Of a stretch of 64,000 bases of DNA, positions 1-11,022 are shown in pieces. The notes beneath the pieces are model-generated. The model was not told the origin of the DNA, searched no databases, and worked only from the letters and a program-made list of their open reading frames with translations. Source of the DNA: Episyrphus balteatus (lineage: Eukaryota > Arthropoda > Insecta > Diptera > Syrphidae); the NCBI RefSeq assembly GCF_945859705.1, contig NC_079134.1, forward strand, positions 71,383,323 to 71,447,322. Direction: 5' to 3'. Each line of letters begins with the position of its first letter. Positions within the stretch are counted from its first letter, which is position 1. The position numbers and the translations under genes were made by a program.

Positions 1-652
1 GGTCATAACTTTTGACCAAACATCCTGATAGAATTACCTTTCATTTGGTATATCACACATAACGGTAGACTAACTACAAGCTACACAATGTTAAATCAAG
101 AAACTTGCGAAAAACCTCAAAACAACAGTGGAGATCTGTTGTTCCACCAGTGTGGGAAGTACCGTAATCTCAGTCTTGAAATTCGACATGGTTGACTTTA
201 AAAAATTCTAACTTCTCTTGTAGGCATCTTTGAAATGAGATTGATACGTCATATGAAAGGTGAATTAATAAGCTTTCACATAGTATATATTTTTTATTGG
301 TGATCAAACAAAAAAATTGATTCCATAGCCTGTGAACATAAAAATAAATGTTTTTTTTGCTTTTTTAATGAAATTTGATCGCTTTCAAAAAATTCTACTC
401 TTTAAGATGTCTCATAGACCTGATAGATATATATATTTTGAGTTAAGACAATAAGCTTTCAGATGGTTTAAAGTTTTTTATAGGTTGTTAGGAAAGAAAA
501 TGGAATTAATGACATGAGAAGATAAAAATTCATGTTTTGTTGCTTTTTTTTTCAATAAATTATTTTTATACTTTTTGCGCATTGTAAAAATTTAAAAATG
601 GTTTTATTCTTAAGAAGAAATACTTGGCTTTTAAATTGCATAATTTTTTTTG
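1..652. other. AT-rich non-coding DNA, possible diverged ~190-bp direct repeat
   Basis: I see no gene here. Two stretches, about 200-290 and 388-475, share a layout (AAAAAATTCTA near the start, AATAAGCTTTCA near the end), which suggests a degenerate direct repeat of roughly 190 bp. The similarity is weak, so this is tentative. Confidence 0.3.
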
Positions 653-1397
653 GGGTTGGGGTCAGAATTCTGCCGGGGTCAAAATTCTTTTGTCAAAATT
701 CTACTTTCAAAATTCTGCTTTACAAAATTCTGCTTTCAAAATTCTGCTTTTCAAAATTCTGTCTTCAAAATTCTGTTTTTTAAAATTCTGCTTTTCAAAA
801 TTCTGCAAAAAATTAAAAAAGGGTTTGGAAAATGTTAAAAAGCGCGCGCTTTTTAATTTTTTCCAAAATTCTGTAAAATCATCTTCTTGATAAATTGTCT
901 GCTTATTTGATTACTTACCTACATAATTTGTCATTCTTTGAATGCATACTAATTTTTGTTTTAATACTAAACATTTCCGAAAATAATTTAAATTTTTTTT
1001 AATTTATCAAATAAAGATGAATAATCAAAAATTTGAATAAGAAAAGGAATATATTGTATCAAACAACATCGGTTCCAATAAGTTATAGATTTTATTCGAA
1101 AGAAAGTCAGTCTATGCATTTTAAAAAATATTTCCGACACTTAAAAATAATTAGGAAAGTACCAATGTTGAATTACATTAATGAGGTGTATTTTTCTTTA
1201 GTCAGCACATATGCTATAAAAAAAAACAGAATTGGCAGAATTTTTTTGTTTAAGTATAATGCTGGCAGAATTTTGAAAAGCAGAATTTTTAAAAGCAGAA
1301 TTTTGAAAAGCCAAATAGAAAAAAAGCAGAATTTTGAAAAACAGAATTTTCGTTAAAAAAGCAGAATTTTGAAAAGCCAGAATTTTGACCCGATCCC
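653..1397. mobile_element. Foldback-like element with minisatellite termini
   Basis: The left end (about 676-806) is a head-to-tail array of roughly nine variants of a 14-15-bp unit, TTTCAAAATTCTGC. The right end (about 1223-1391) carries seven or eight copies of its reverse complement, GCAGAATTTTGAAAA. Both outer edges carry GGGTCAAAATTC in opposite orientation (677 and 1387), so the block is bounded by inverted repeats that are themselves tandem arrays. That architecture defines foldback/Galileo-type elements. The ~350-bp centre is AT-rich, has a perfect 18-bp palindrome around 838-855, and has no recognisable transposase. The short open frames over the arrays are repeat translations, not genes. 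No target duplication could be fixed with confidence. Confidence 0.6.
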
Positions 1398-1697
1398 TTT
1401 TTTTTTGTAAGCTTTTAAAATAAAAAAGTTAATATAATGAGAAAATAAAAAAGGTATTTTTTAGCTTTTTCTTGTAAATTATAATTGTTTGAAAAAAGTA
1501 AACGCTTCAATTGACTCATTTTAAACAAAAGCACACAATCTGTTTTCGTAAACCGGCTTTACAAGACAACGTCTTTTTTTTTATTGGTTTAGCTTAGTGT
1601 TATTGCATGTAATTTTGTTTTTATTCAATTTTGATTTGCTTTTTATTTGTTTATGCTGATTTGTAAGTTATGATTTATTTTGATTGGATAAATTCTA

Positions 1698-2632
1698 CAG
1701 TACCTTGCCATATTATTAGGCCCAAGCGAAAAAAATACAATTTTTTGGTTCAGTTTTTGCTCAGTTTTTAATGTTTTTGTCGAAATATCTTGAATTTTTT
1801 TGTCCCATTTACTTGCACATATCATGTAGATACGGATTGACTTGAAAAAAGATAAAGCATTCATACTTTTTGATAAAAATAACGTACAAAAGGGGATAAG
1901 CTCCAAAAAACGTTCCCTATGGAATTCAAACCCTGATAATTACTAGACCGGTCCCATACTTAATTTCTTGTACCGACGAATAACGTGATACTCTTAACTT
2001 TATGGCAAGGACCCAATCTTGCATAAATATGGAAGCTTCGAGTCTCGAGCCTATTCCGAAATCGTAGAATCAAAACGTTCCCAAACTCCTTTTTGTGTTG
2101 GTCTGGAGTTATGGCGTTTTCCACAATATAAAAAGAAACTCATCTTTTCCCTGAGATAGTACAACAGCGAATAATGACCAGAGGATGTTTTTTTATTGGA
2201 ATAATGTACTTTGAATAGCCGTGCTCGTCTGGTCTTATAAAAAAAAAACTACCCCAAATCTAAGAACATTACGTACTTTCCAGACGATCAGAGCTTCTAT
2301 ATTTATGAAAGTTGCGATCCTTGCTATAAAATTAAGAATGTCACGTTATTCCTCGCTACAAAAAATTAAGTATTGGACTGGTCTGGTAATTATACGGGTT
2401 TGAATTCCATAGGGAACGTTTTTTGGAGCTTATCCCCTTTTGTACGTTATTTTTATCAAAAAGTATGAATTCTTTATCTTTTTTCAAGTCAATCCGTATC
2501 TACATGATATGTGCAAGTAAATGGGACAAAAAAAATTCAAGATATTTCGACAAAAACATTAAAAACTGAGCAAAAACTGAACCAAAAAATTTTATTTTTT
2601 TCGCTTGGGCCTAATAATATGGCAAGGTACTG
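1698..2632. mobile_element. Palindromic Tc1/mariner-like MITE, TA flanked
   Basis: The left terminus CAGTACCTTGCCATATTATT is matched in reverse complement at the right terminus. TA flanks both sides (1696-1697, 2633-2634). The outer ~240 bp of each arm is nearly identical and the similarity continues, more diverged, to about 2040 on the left and 2280 on the right, so most of the element can fold on itself. A terminus of the form CAGT-CCTTGC with a TA duplication is typical of Tc1-like transposons. No transposase is present, so it is non-autonomous. Its subterminal segment containing GTCAATCCGTAT (2488) is related to a segment in the arms of the larger element at 5152 and 22318, suggesting one extended family. 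Confidence 0.8.
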
Positions 2633-2634
2633 TA

Positions 2635-3150
2635 GCTCAATTTTAACTTATTTAGTTTTTGTTTATTTTGTATGCTAGTTTTTAATTTAGATATTAAAGT
2701 TTTAAAGCTAGTATATAAGTTTTCGTTTCTTAGATTGTAGTTTATATTTAGTTAAATTTTTTTTTTAATTTAGATAAACGAGTTTCAAATCTCGTTTGTA
2801 AGTTTTAAATAAGTTTAATTGATTGTTTTTATAGAATTCTAGTTTTGATTTTTAAGTACCTATATTACTAGAAACTAGAGTACTTATGATTAACAAATTG
2901 TATAAGGGTACTTAGCTTTTAAGATTTTTGTTCTGTGGTGTTTTGTAGCTTGTAATTTCTATAATGGTGTGTTGTTTTAAAGATGAAAACTTGTTGTATG
3001 ACTTTGTTGTAGATGTTCTAGTTGTCTGATGAATTTGATTTTGAACTTAGGGGTGATTTATAGTTTGTTGTATGGACTTCGCTGTATAAGGCGTGTATTT
3101 TCGCCTTAGGCGGTTGCTGTTGTACACTTTTGCTGTGGTGCAATGCTGGG
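2635..3150. other. AT-rich spacer without recognisable features
   Basis: Thymine-rich sequence with no open frame of interest, no repeat that I can match elsewhere in the window and no RNA gene. CAATGCTGGG at 3141-3150 recurs at 3491-3500, just inside the next repeat. Confidence 0.5.
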
Positions 3151-4173
3151 TAAAGAAAATTAGTTATATTGAATGTATAACAGTTTAAAAGATTTGAATT
3201 CGTAAGTCGTTACAAATTGGTAATACGTTCCAAAGGGTCGAAAAACATTGCATACCTTCAGGTTTATTTTCAATTTGTTCGAATCGTCTGGTGGGTACAT
3301 ACAAAATGAAACTTACCATTCTATTTCATATGAGATGACGGTATTGTGGAAAATTCACAATGATCGCGTATTGAAAATTCAAAATCAATTTGATAAAACT
3401 AAATAATAAATAAAAAATAATCAATAAGCAATAAAATTTAAAAAAATTATATAACAAAAAAAGATAAAGTTAGGGTGGGTATTGAACCTGCAATGCTGGG
3501 TGCTTTAGGCTGCTGCTAGTCGTTGGGGTCGTTGGGTTACGCTGGCTGCATTTTGGTTGGTCGTAGCGAGGTCGAGTTGGAGCTGACTCTGGGGTGATGC
3601 GATGGCACAAACGATTTGGATCTTTTGGTGGTTTTGGGCTTTTTGATTTTTGCTCAATTGAGCCAGATATATTGATGATCTTTTTGGTGGTTCTTCAAGG
3701 AGCCAATCAATTGAAGCCTGAGATGTTTAAGAGGGCTATACTTGGTGTTTTCTTTATTATTATTTTTTTTTTTTATTTTGTAGTCGTTGGTTTCCGGGTT
3801 TTGGGTAGTTAAAATTCTTGACCTTGATGGTTTTATATACAAAAAAATTGATATATGTATACAAAAACTGTGTAAGACCTTAGTAAAATATATATATATA
3901 AAATTCTAAAAGGCCTGATGCTGAGGTTTACCTGGGTAGTTAAGAATTTTATTCTTAAAATTGTGAAAGAATAATGGCTTTATGCCTTCGGTGATTTTTC
4001 TTAGTTTGTTGCGAATATCACCTCTAGGATGGAGCTTCACTGATTTTTTTTTCTTTTTGCTATCACAATTTAAAAGTAACAATTATTATTTTGATCTTTT
4101 ACCCGAATTAAACAACTTATCGCACTTAACACCAGAAACCAATTGACGATTTTTATGATCCGTGTTTTATCCT

Positions 4174-4242
4174 AAACTTGTACTTGTACTTGTGCTAGTA
4201 CTTGTACCTGTCCTTGTAGGTGTACTCGTACGTATACTGTAC
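4174..4242 (+). repeat. Imperfect (ACTTGT)n microsatellite
   Basis: About eleven consecutive variants of ACTTGT, with substitutions such as GCTAGT, CCTTGT and CGTACG. It lies in the middle of the inverted-repeat pair. Confidence 0.8.
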
Positions 4243-4555
4243 TAAAAACATGGAAGTGGATCCGGTCATCTTTATTTTCGCCTTAAAAATCGGCTTTGAC
4301 CACAAAAATTCCATTTTTATTTGGCTTTGATTTTTGAAATTTTCGCTATTTTTATACTTAAAAATATCAGGTTGTTAGATAAAATTTACGAATTTTGCCA
4401 AACAAACAAAAATCAGGCCATCACCCATACTACTGCCTTTCTTTGTATATGTTAATCCATTTTTTCTTTTTTTTTTATTGTTTTTCTTTAATTAATGTAT
4501 AACATATGGTCCTACAGCTTATAAAGACTCGCTATCAACCTTCTTTCAACTCCTC

Positions 4556-4620
4556 AATAGCTCAACGGTTCTGTGTATCGACCCACATCATCGCTCCACC
4601 ATTGCAGGTTCAATACCCAC
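4556..4620 (+). other. tRNA-like RNA polymerase III A and B boxes (SINE-like head)
   Basis: TAGCTCAACGG at 4558-4568 resembles an A box and GGTTCAATACC at 4607-4617 matches the B-box consensus. Their 49-bp spacing suits an internal tRNA-type promoter. The stems of a tRNA cloverleaf do not pair well, so this is not a functional tRNA gene. Placed at the inner end of the right-hand 350-bp repeat, it could be the head of a tRNA-derived SINE. The left copy has the B box and only a poor A box on the minus strand. Confidence 0.4.
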
Positions 4621-5151
4621 CCTAACTTTATCTTTTTTTTATATATAATTTATTTATAATTTTGTTTTTATATTATTTTTTTTTTTGTTGATTATTTTTT
4701 TATTTATTATTTAGTTTTATCCTATTAATTTTGAATTTTCAATACGCGATCATTGTGAATTTGCCACAATACCGTCATTTCATATGAAATAGAATAGTAA
4801 GTTTCATTTTGTATGTACCCACCAGACGATTCGAACAAATTGAAAATAAACCTGAAGGTATGCAACGTTTTTCAACCCTTTGGAACGTATTACCAATTTG
4901 TAACGACTTACGAATTCAAATCTTTTAAACTGTTATACATTCGATATAACTAATTTTCTTACAAACCTGCTTACTTTTTCGAGAGCAAACGAGCGAAAAG
5001 GAACAGGAAATGTGAACCTCCTAACAAGAGTCTCGTGCACAAACTGACAGCCGGGCAAAATATAAGTGTCTTATTTACGAATGTCCTTACAATGGCATTT
5101 CCCATTCATATCCTCTAATTCATATATTTTAATATTTTAATTTTAGGTTTT

Positions 5152-5731
5152 ATCTGCGGAAAAATTCCTACTGGGCTGAATTTTGGTATACAGCTTAATG
5201 ACGGCTTTGTTATGAAGATGTGAAAAATCGACATTGATATTGTGTCCACGTTAAGAGTTATAGGGGTCAAAAGGTCATGAAAAGTTTTTTGCAAATATCT
5301 CGCGACCTATTGATCGGAGGTCATCAGAGGTTATATAAAAATTGATGGTCGTGAAATTATCTACAACATATGCCCAACACATTTTTCTGTGAAATGAACC
5401 GAAGAAGGTGACTAGATTGCACTCACATACGAAAAAATACATATTTTTGGTTTATTTTGCTTGATTTTTGAGGTTTTTATCGAAGTAGCTTAAATTTTTT
5501 TAGTTTTATTAACTTATCTTATTACGTAAATACGGATTAACTAAAAAAATAAAAATGTTCACATTGGGATAGAAATATTATGCAAAAGGGGGAACCACGT
5601 TTTTTGGAAATGTTGTATGTTTCCCTTTTTTGTAAAATAAGTGCCTTCATTATTAAGAACACACTTTTTAAACATGGTTCAATTTTGGTTTTGAGCTTGG
5701 TATAAACCTTAAATTATCATTAATCTTTTTC
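5152..5731 (+). mobile_element. Left arm of a long-inverted-repeat DNA element
   Basis: This ~565-bp arm starts ATCTGCGGAAAAATTCCTAC and is repeated in reverse complement at 20869-22318. It has no coding capacity. The two arms were originally separated by a short loop. LINE-A now sits between them, with AGAAGCT on both sides (5732-5738 and 20843-20849). The arm contains the segment GGATTAACTAAAAAAATAAA followed by TGTTCACATTGGG (about 5543-5570), which serves as an empty site for the insertion in the right arm. Confidence 0.75.
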
Positions 5732-6060
5732 AGAAGCTAATTTTGTACTGTTATAAGGTATTCTGCAATTTTTCTCTTGAGAGTAATGTGTAACTGAGCA
5801 GACGTGCGTGACTGAGTGGCAATTCTTTTCCCGATTTCTGAGTTGAATTTCATACATACCAAGGCTTTTCTTTTTCTCGTGGCTTACTGTTGCTTCTTTG
5901 AAGTATTTTGAATTGATTTTTGGGAGGACTTTGGTGTTTTTTTGGTGTAAAATCAGAATATTATAAAAATCTGTTTTTTTGTTCAGTTGATCCCGTGATT
6001 AAAAGTATATAAAAGGACTGGAAGTATTATTGAATAAAGAGAAAATCACACAAACACAAT

Positions 6061-7019
6061 GTTGACAAGAGCACAAGTTAACAAAGATCAAGATTTCTCT
6101 TTGCAGAAAAATACCACTGCACAAAATGAAAAACGGGAAACCAATGATGAACACTCTTCGAAAAAAAAACACTAATGACGAGTCATGCATGATATTGGAT
6201 GAATCTCTTAGCAAGCTGAGTGACCGCATGGATGAATGGATGAACTCGAAAAGAGGATTACCGACAAAATTGATAACGAGATAGTAGCCTTGAAAACTGT
6301 AATTAGTGACGTAGAAAACCGTATGACGAATCTCGAATCAAAACAAAATGAAATCGATGAACTCAAACTACAAAACCAGATGCTTAATGAAACTATTACA
6401 CAACAACAAAACTCTATTGATCTCATCACCACTCGCTTAAATCAAAACGAAGAAAAACAGCAAACCACCGAAATCATGAGTGATGCCTTACTGCACGGCA
6501 TTCCAATGTTACCAAACGAATGTCTTCGAACAATATTTAATACAATGTGCACTAATTTGGGATTAATGCCACCAAGTCTCAAACACATATCACGTCTTCG
6601 AAAGCAATCATCTGCTCATCCGCAAATTTTAATTAAATTTAGTACACCGCACGACAAGAGTTCAATTTTGCGATCTATTGCACTTCACCGAAAAACTACG
6701 AATGGCCCACTTTTATTGCGTAGCTTTGACAGTGGACAGCTTTACGAAGACTATGAAAATTCTCCTGTGTTCTTACATGAATGTCTAACAGTAAAAAATC
6801 GCTCTCTTTTAAATCATGCACTCAAACTGAAACGTGAGAAGAAATTACTTTCTGTTTTCACTATTCGAGGGCTTGTTTATGTTAAGAAGTACCGCTTGGG
6901 AGATGCCGTTTTAATCAATGATACTCTGGAATTGGAAAATATTGCCACAACAACGCAAACGATAACATACGAACAGAATAAGGAGAAACAAGATGTCGAG
7001 CTTATTGTTTGTTTACCTT
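6061..7019 (+). pseudogene. LINE-A ORF1: coiled coil plus FP25K-like nucleic-acid-binding protein
   Basis: The likely start is the ATG at 6061. The frame is broken by indels near 6173 (an adenine run) and near 6237, and from there runs open through residues such as KLQNQMLNETITQQQ. The first part is a heptad-rich coiled coil (about 6200-6480). The rest resembles the FP25K-type C-terminal domain seen in many insect LINE ORF1 proteins, ending with a conserved VYVKKYRLGDAVLI stretch near 6880. Such proteins bind the element RNA as a trimeric chaperone. The frame stays open to 7300, but 7020-7290 is low-complexity T-rich sequence and is probably the inter-ORF spacer. Confidence 0.7.
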
Positions 7020-7289
7020 TTTTTTTTAATTTTCTTTTAATTACCTTTTTTTTGAATTATTATTTAATTAACTTTTTATTTATGAATTTTAATATTTTTT
7101 ATTTTGAGTTAAATATTATTTATCTTATTTTTCATATTTTTGCATTATTTAAACTTCAATTATTATTATTTTATTTCATCACAGTGTCTTTGAAGAGGGA
7201 AGTTTGGTTCTATACAAGTATTATATTTCGGTTGTGTAGTATGAGAAATCTATGGTCGGGGGTTATCTCATTAGATAATATTTTCTTTA

Positions 7290-9100
7290 CTGATGATTGA
7301 TTCTAGCGAGTTAAATTTGGATTCCGTAGTTCTTGAAAGTAACAGTACTACGCGTTCTATGTTAAATGTTTTGGCAAATCGGTTTTCGGTACTGCAAGTG
7401 TGTCATATTAATGCACAGAGTCTTTTTTGTAAGCTGGATGAGTTTCGATATCTTTTTGAAAATTCTAAGTTGATGTCATATGCATCTCTGAATCATGGTT
7501 TTCCGAGCAAATCAACGATTCTGTGTATTCTGTAAATGGGTTTAATCTTTTTAGAGCTGATAGAATAGGCCGAGTTGGAGGAGGGGTGGCCATTTATGTT
7601 CGTGATAGTATCAAATGTGAAATTGTAGAAAGATCACCTATCGGCTCTCCTATCGATTACCTTTTTATAGAAATAAAATGCTCTTCTCAAAAAGTTCTTT
7701 AAGGAGCGGTTTATCGTCCTAATAAAAGCATTGACATAATCCCTTCATGATTTAATTTATATCACTTTCGATGTATTACCTAATTGCTCACAACCAGTCT
7801 ATCGGTACAGAGATTTCAGAAATGTAAACAGTTCACTTTTAGAGTCTGAACTTAAAAAAATCGAATGGTTTCGCGTTTATGGTATGCTCTCAACTAATGA
7901 GCAAATATCTTTTTTGAACAACAATATATTAAAACTATTTAATGACTTCGTACCTCTAAAAAATAAAATACTTAAGAAAAATGACTCGTCGTGGTTTAAT
8001 AACAACATTATGCAGCTTATACGTCGTCGTGATGCAGCATATAAAAGATGGAAAAGATTCAAACTTGAAGCTCTACTGAGCAGTTATAAGGTATTACGAA
8101 ACAAAGTGACATCAGAAATACGCGAAGCAAAGAGAAGATTTTTTGCTCCAAGACTTGACCCTTCACTAGATACTAAAACATTTTGGAAAAATATAAAAGA
8201 ACTGGGAATAGGAAACAAGAACTACAAGACCCCCAAAGATATTGACTGCAATGAGTTAAATAAAAGTTTTGTTTCTCAATCATTCTCAGACTCTTATAAA
8301 AATTCAAATTATCTGAACGAGTCAGTCTCCAAGACTTCTAGTACCAATACTCATACTGGTTTTAGCTTTAGGGCGATTGATGAAACTGACATCGTAAAAG
8401 CCTTAATGGCTATAAAGTCCAATTCAGTTGGCTTTGATGAAATGCATCCTTTATTTATTAAGGCAATACTTCCATACATTTTAAAAGCTCTCACTCATGT
8501 TTTTAATAGAATTCTTATGACAGGAGTATTCCCAATGGAATGGAAAAAGGCAAAGATTATCCCTGTGTCCAAAAATATTTTAGACCTATTGCAATATTAT
8601 CATACTTATCCAAGGCACTTGAAAAAATCATGAATGCTCAGATACGAGAATATCTTAACATGAATAGTTTATTAAATTGCAATCAGTCTGGGTTTCGACC
8701 CAAGCACAGTTGCACGACTGCGTTGATTAAGATATCTGAAGACATTCGTAAATCATTAGAAAACGACAAAGCCACCATACTAACTCTTTTAGACTTTTCT
8801 AAAGCGTTCGACACAGTTGACCACCATGTTTTGTGTTGCAAGCTCGAGAGCCAGTTTAATTTTTCTTTTTCAGCTACCAAACTTATATGCTCCTATCTCA
8901 GTGAAAGGGTTCAAGCCGTTGTTGTAGGTGAGTCGAAATCTTCGTTTATTCCCGTAACGAGGGGCGTACCGCAAGGATCTATTTTGGGCCCATTGTTATT
9001 TTGCCTTTACATTAACGATCTTTCTCTTAGCTCTATAAATTCATCCATAGATATGTATGCGGACGATGTCCAACTGCAATACAGTTGTCCTTTTAAGAAT
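7290..9100 (+). pseudogene. LINE-A ORF2: AP-like endonuclease and reverse transcriptase, N-terminal part
   Basis: The endonuclease begins with VCHINAQSL (about 7399), changes frame near 7480, continues with ISESWF and GRVGGGVAIYVRD (about 7480-7610), and is then stopped and shortened. The linker and reverse transcriptase run from about 7884. There is another frameshift near 8575. After it come GFRPKHSC, DFSKAFDTVDH, GVPQGSILGP and the catalytic YADD (about 9055). The reading is cut at 9100 by an inserted block. The same protein resumes at 19811. Endonuclease and RT motif order fits the CR1/Jockey group. Confidence 0.8.
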
Positions 9101-9268
9101 ACTAGCCGACCCCGCCCTCGAAATTCGAGCGCCAATTTCTTTATTTTTTTTTTTATTTGCAACAACTTTAAACACAATTATACCAAAATAGTTTCATTAT
9201 TTTGTATAGTATTTGTTGTTGCGATTAACTACACTTTTTGAAGACAAAATACACAGGTATAAATAATA

Positions 9269-10102
9269 GGTGTGTTTTTTTGTTTATCTATATAGATTTT
9301 GTCCAAAAAAAACGACATCGGGATTTTTGAAATCCATGCAAACATTTGGCACCACTGTACATATACTTTGGCAGCTGTCTGTCAAAAATGTTGCTTTTGT
9401 TTTTTTTTTTTTTAACTCCGAAGTGGGAAGGCCATTACATCCATGTTGGATGCAAAGAAAAATTTTCATATCGCCATGGCATCCATTTTGGATTCAAAAA
9501 AATTTTTTTTTCACAAAAAACCAAAAATTATCTGTATATTCTTAGCTACATTTAAAGACCATGACCATTAACATTAGTTGCGTCGTTCTTGTGTTATAAG
9601 CGTTTGAATGTACCCATATTGAATTTTTTTCGATTTTTTAAAAATCAAATGTGAAAACGTTTTTAATTTTATTTCTAATTTTTCGAAAAAACTTTGGTAA
9701 TTTTATATACATATCTGTTCAACAATCTTATCAGGATCCATTTAAGACTTTTATCTGAAAAGTGCATTGCGTATATCTCGAGATATTAACATTTCAATGC
9801 AACCATGTCAAACAAATTTTTGATTATTTTTTTCTATGAGAGTTTTTTTCAAACCTCGTTTTCTCCGCTTTTTTTTTTTTGTTTAATATTTTCAGATATT
9901 TCTGTATGAACACAACAATTAAACTACCTTGGCACTACTGTTTTTATCGAGAGAAAGTAAAATCTGGATAATTATCTGGATTTTTCAAAAATCTATACAG
10001 ATAAAGTTTTTGTTTTTTTTAACACGTAAATTGTTTTGATTTCAAAAATCTCGATGTCGTTTTTTTGCACAAAATCTATATAGATAAACAAAAAAACACA
10101 CC
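9269..10102. mobile_element. TA-flanked MITE with ~65-bp terminal inverted repeats
   Basis: Both ends start GGTGTGTTTTTTTGTTTATC and stay matched for about 65 bp (to GATTTTTGAAAT). TA lies on each side (9267-9268, 10103-10104). The interior is AT-rich without a transposase. A TA duplication and this size fit a non-autonomous Tc1/mariner-type element. Confidence 0.75.
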
Positions 10103-10559
10103 TAATATACCTACTTTTTGATATATTTTAAACCTGCTTTAGATATTGTTGAACTACGTTTTAACTGCACTCAACTACGTAAAAAAAGTATCGAAAAAGA
10201 AAATGCAAAGTGTAATCGCCTTAATGCATTGTGTTTGCACCTTGCATTTTGCGATTCAATTCAACCTGTTTCATTTTCCATTCATTCAAATTCCATCATT
10301 CAATCATTCAACATCCACCAACTTCACTCAAATTTGTCATTCACATTGTAGGTTCTCGTCTTAGCTTAGCTTGTAGAAGTTTAAATTTCCGGAAGGGAGA
10401 GGGCGTTATTTATCGCACTTCCAGTTTGGAATGATATTTGTGGTAAGGTTTCCATTAAAATTTTAATGAATGCGTTCAGATACTTATTAATGATTAAAGA
10501 TAGGTTCACATTTATTAAAGGTGCGTTCACAACAACGTCGCACAACAACGTTTTTTCAT

Positions 10560-10810
10560 GTTAAAGCCATAACTACAATGATCTAAAAAGTGGGAAATTT
10601 ACAAAATTAAAGTTTTTTTATTGCTTTCTATCAATATTTGTTTTTGTCATAAAATGAGTTTGAAATCTATCACTTTTTGACTTTTTGCAAAAAGTTGCCG
10701 TTGTAGTTATACTTTTAAAGCCTTGAAGCTTAACTACAATGACCTAAAAAGTGAAAAAGTGGGAAATTTACAAAAGTAAAAAATTTTTATTTCTTTCTAG
10801 CGCTATTTTT
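10560..10810 (+). repeat. Short direct duplication
   Basis: A ~80-bp segment with AACTACAATGA, CTAAAAAGTG and GTGGGAAATTTACAAAA occurs at about 10568-10640 and again at about 10732-10805. No coding sequence is present. Confidence 0.6.
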
Positions 10811-11022
10811 TTTTTGGAAAAACTACAAAAATTGTTTTTTAAACCAAAAATTAAGCTTTCTGCTGGAAGGTATAAGGAAGAAAGAAGACGTTTTTGTTAA
10901 GTTTCCCTGAACCTCATAAGAAAAACGCTTTGCCATGCGGCGATAAAATATTAGTGACTTTTATTCAAAAATGTAAACGTCTAGAAGTGAAAACTTGGTA
11001 AAATGGTAAAGGAACTGTCAAA

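Larger units (their letters stand above)
3152..4961. mobile_element. Inverted pair of ~350-bp repeats (long-TIR element or two opposed SINE-like copies)
   Basis: The segment 3152-3497 is the reverse complement of 4597-4961 with about nine bases in ten matching by eye. The outer ends begin GAAAATTAGTTATAT and the inner ends carry GGTTCAATACCCACCCTAAC (reverse strand on the left). Two readings are possible. It may be one 1.8-kb non-autonomous element with ~350-bp terminal inverted repeats. Alternatively, two copies of a short element inserted in opposite orientation. The second is favoured for the left copy by the 10-bp direct repeat CAATGCTGGG on both sides of 3151-3490. The ~1.1-kb middle has no gene and holds a hexamer microsatellite. 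Confidence 0.65.

Noticed and set aside
598..1356. Short overlapping frames rich in KFCFQNSA or RILKS
   Set aside because: They follow the 14-bp repeat of the foldback-like element, not a protein.
3594..3842. Small frames on both strands
   Set aside because: Low-complexity sequence between the inverted repeats, no conserved motif.
4558..4617. Functional tRNA gene
   Set aside because: A and B boxes only; acceptor and T stems do not pair and no anticodon loop is convincing. The same applies to 35680-35745.
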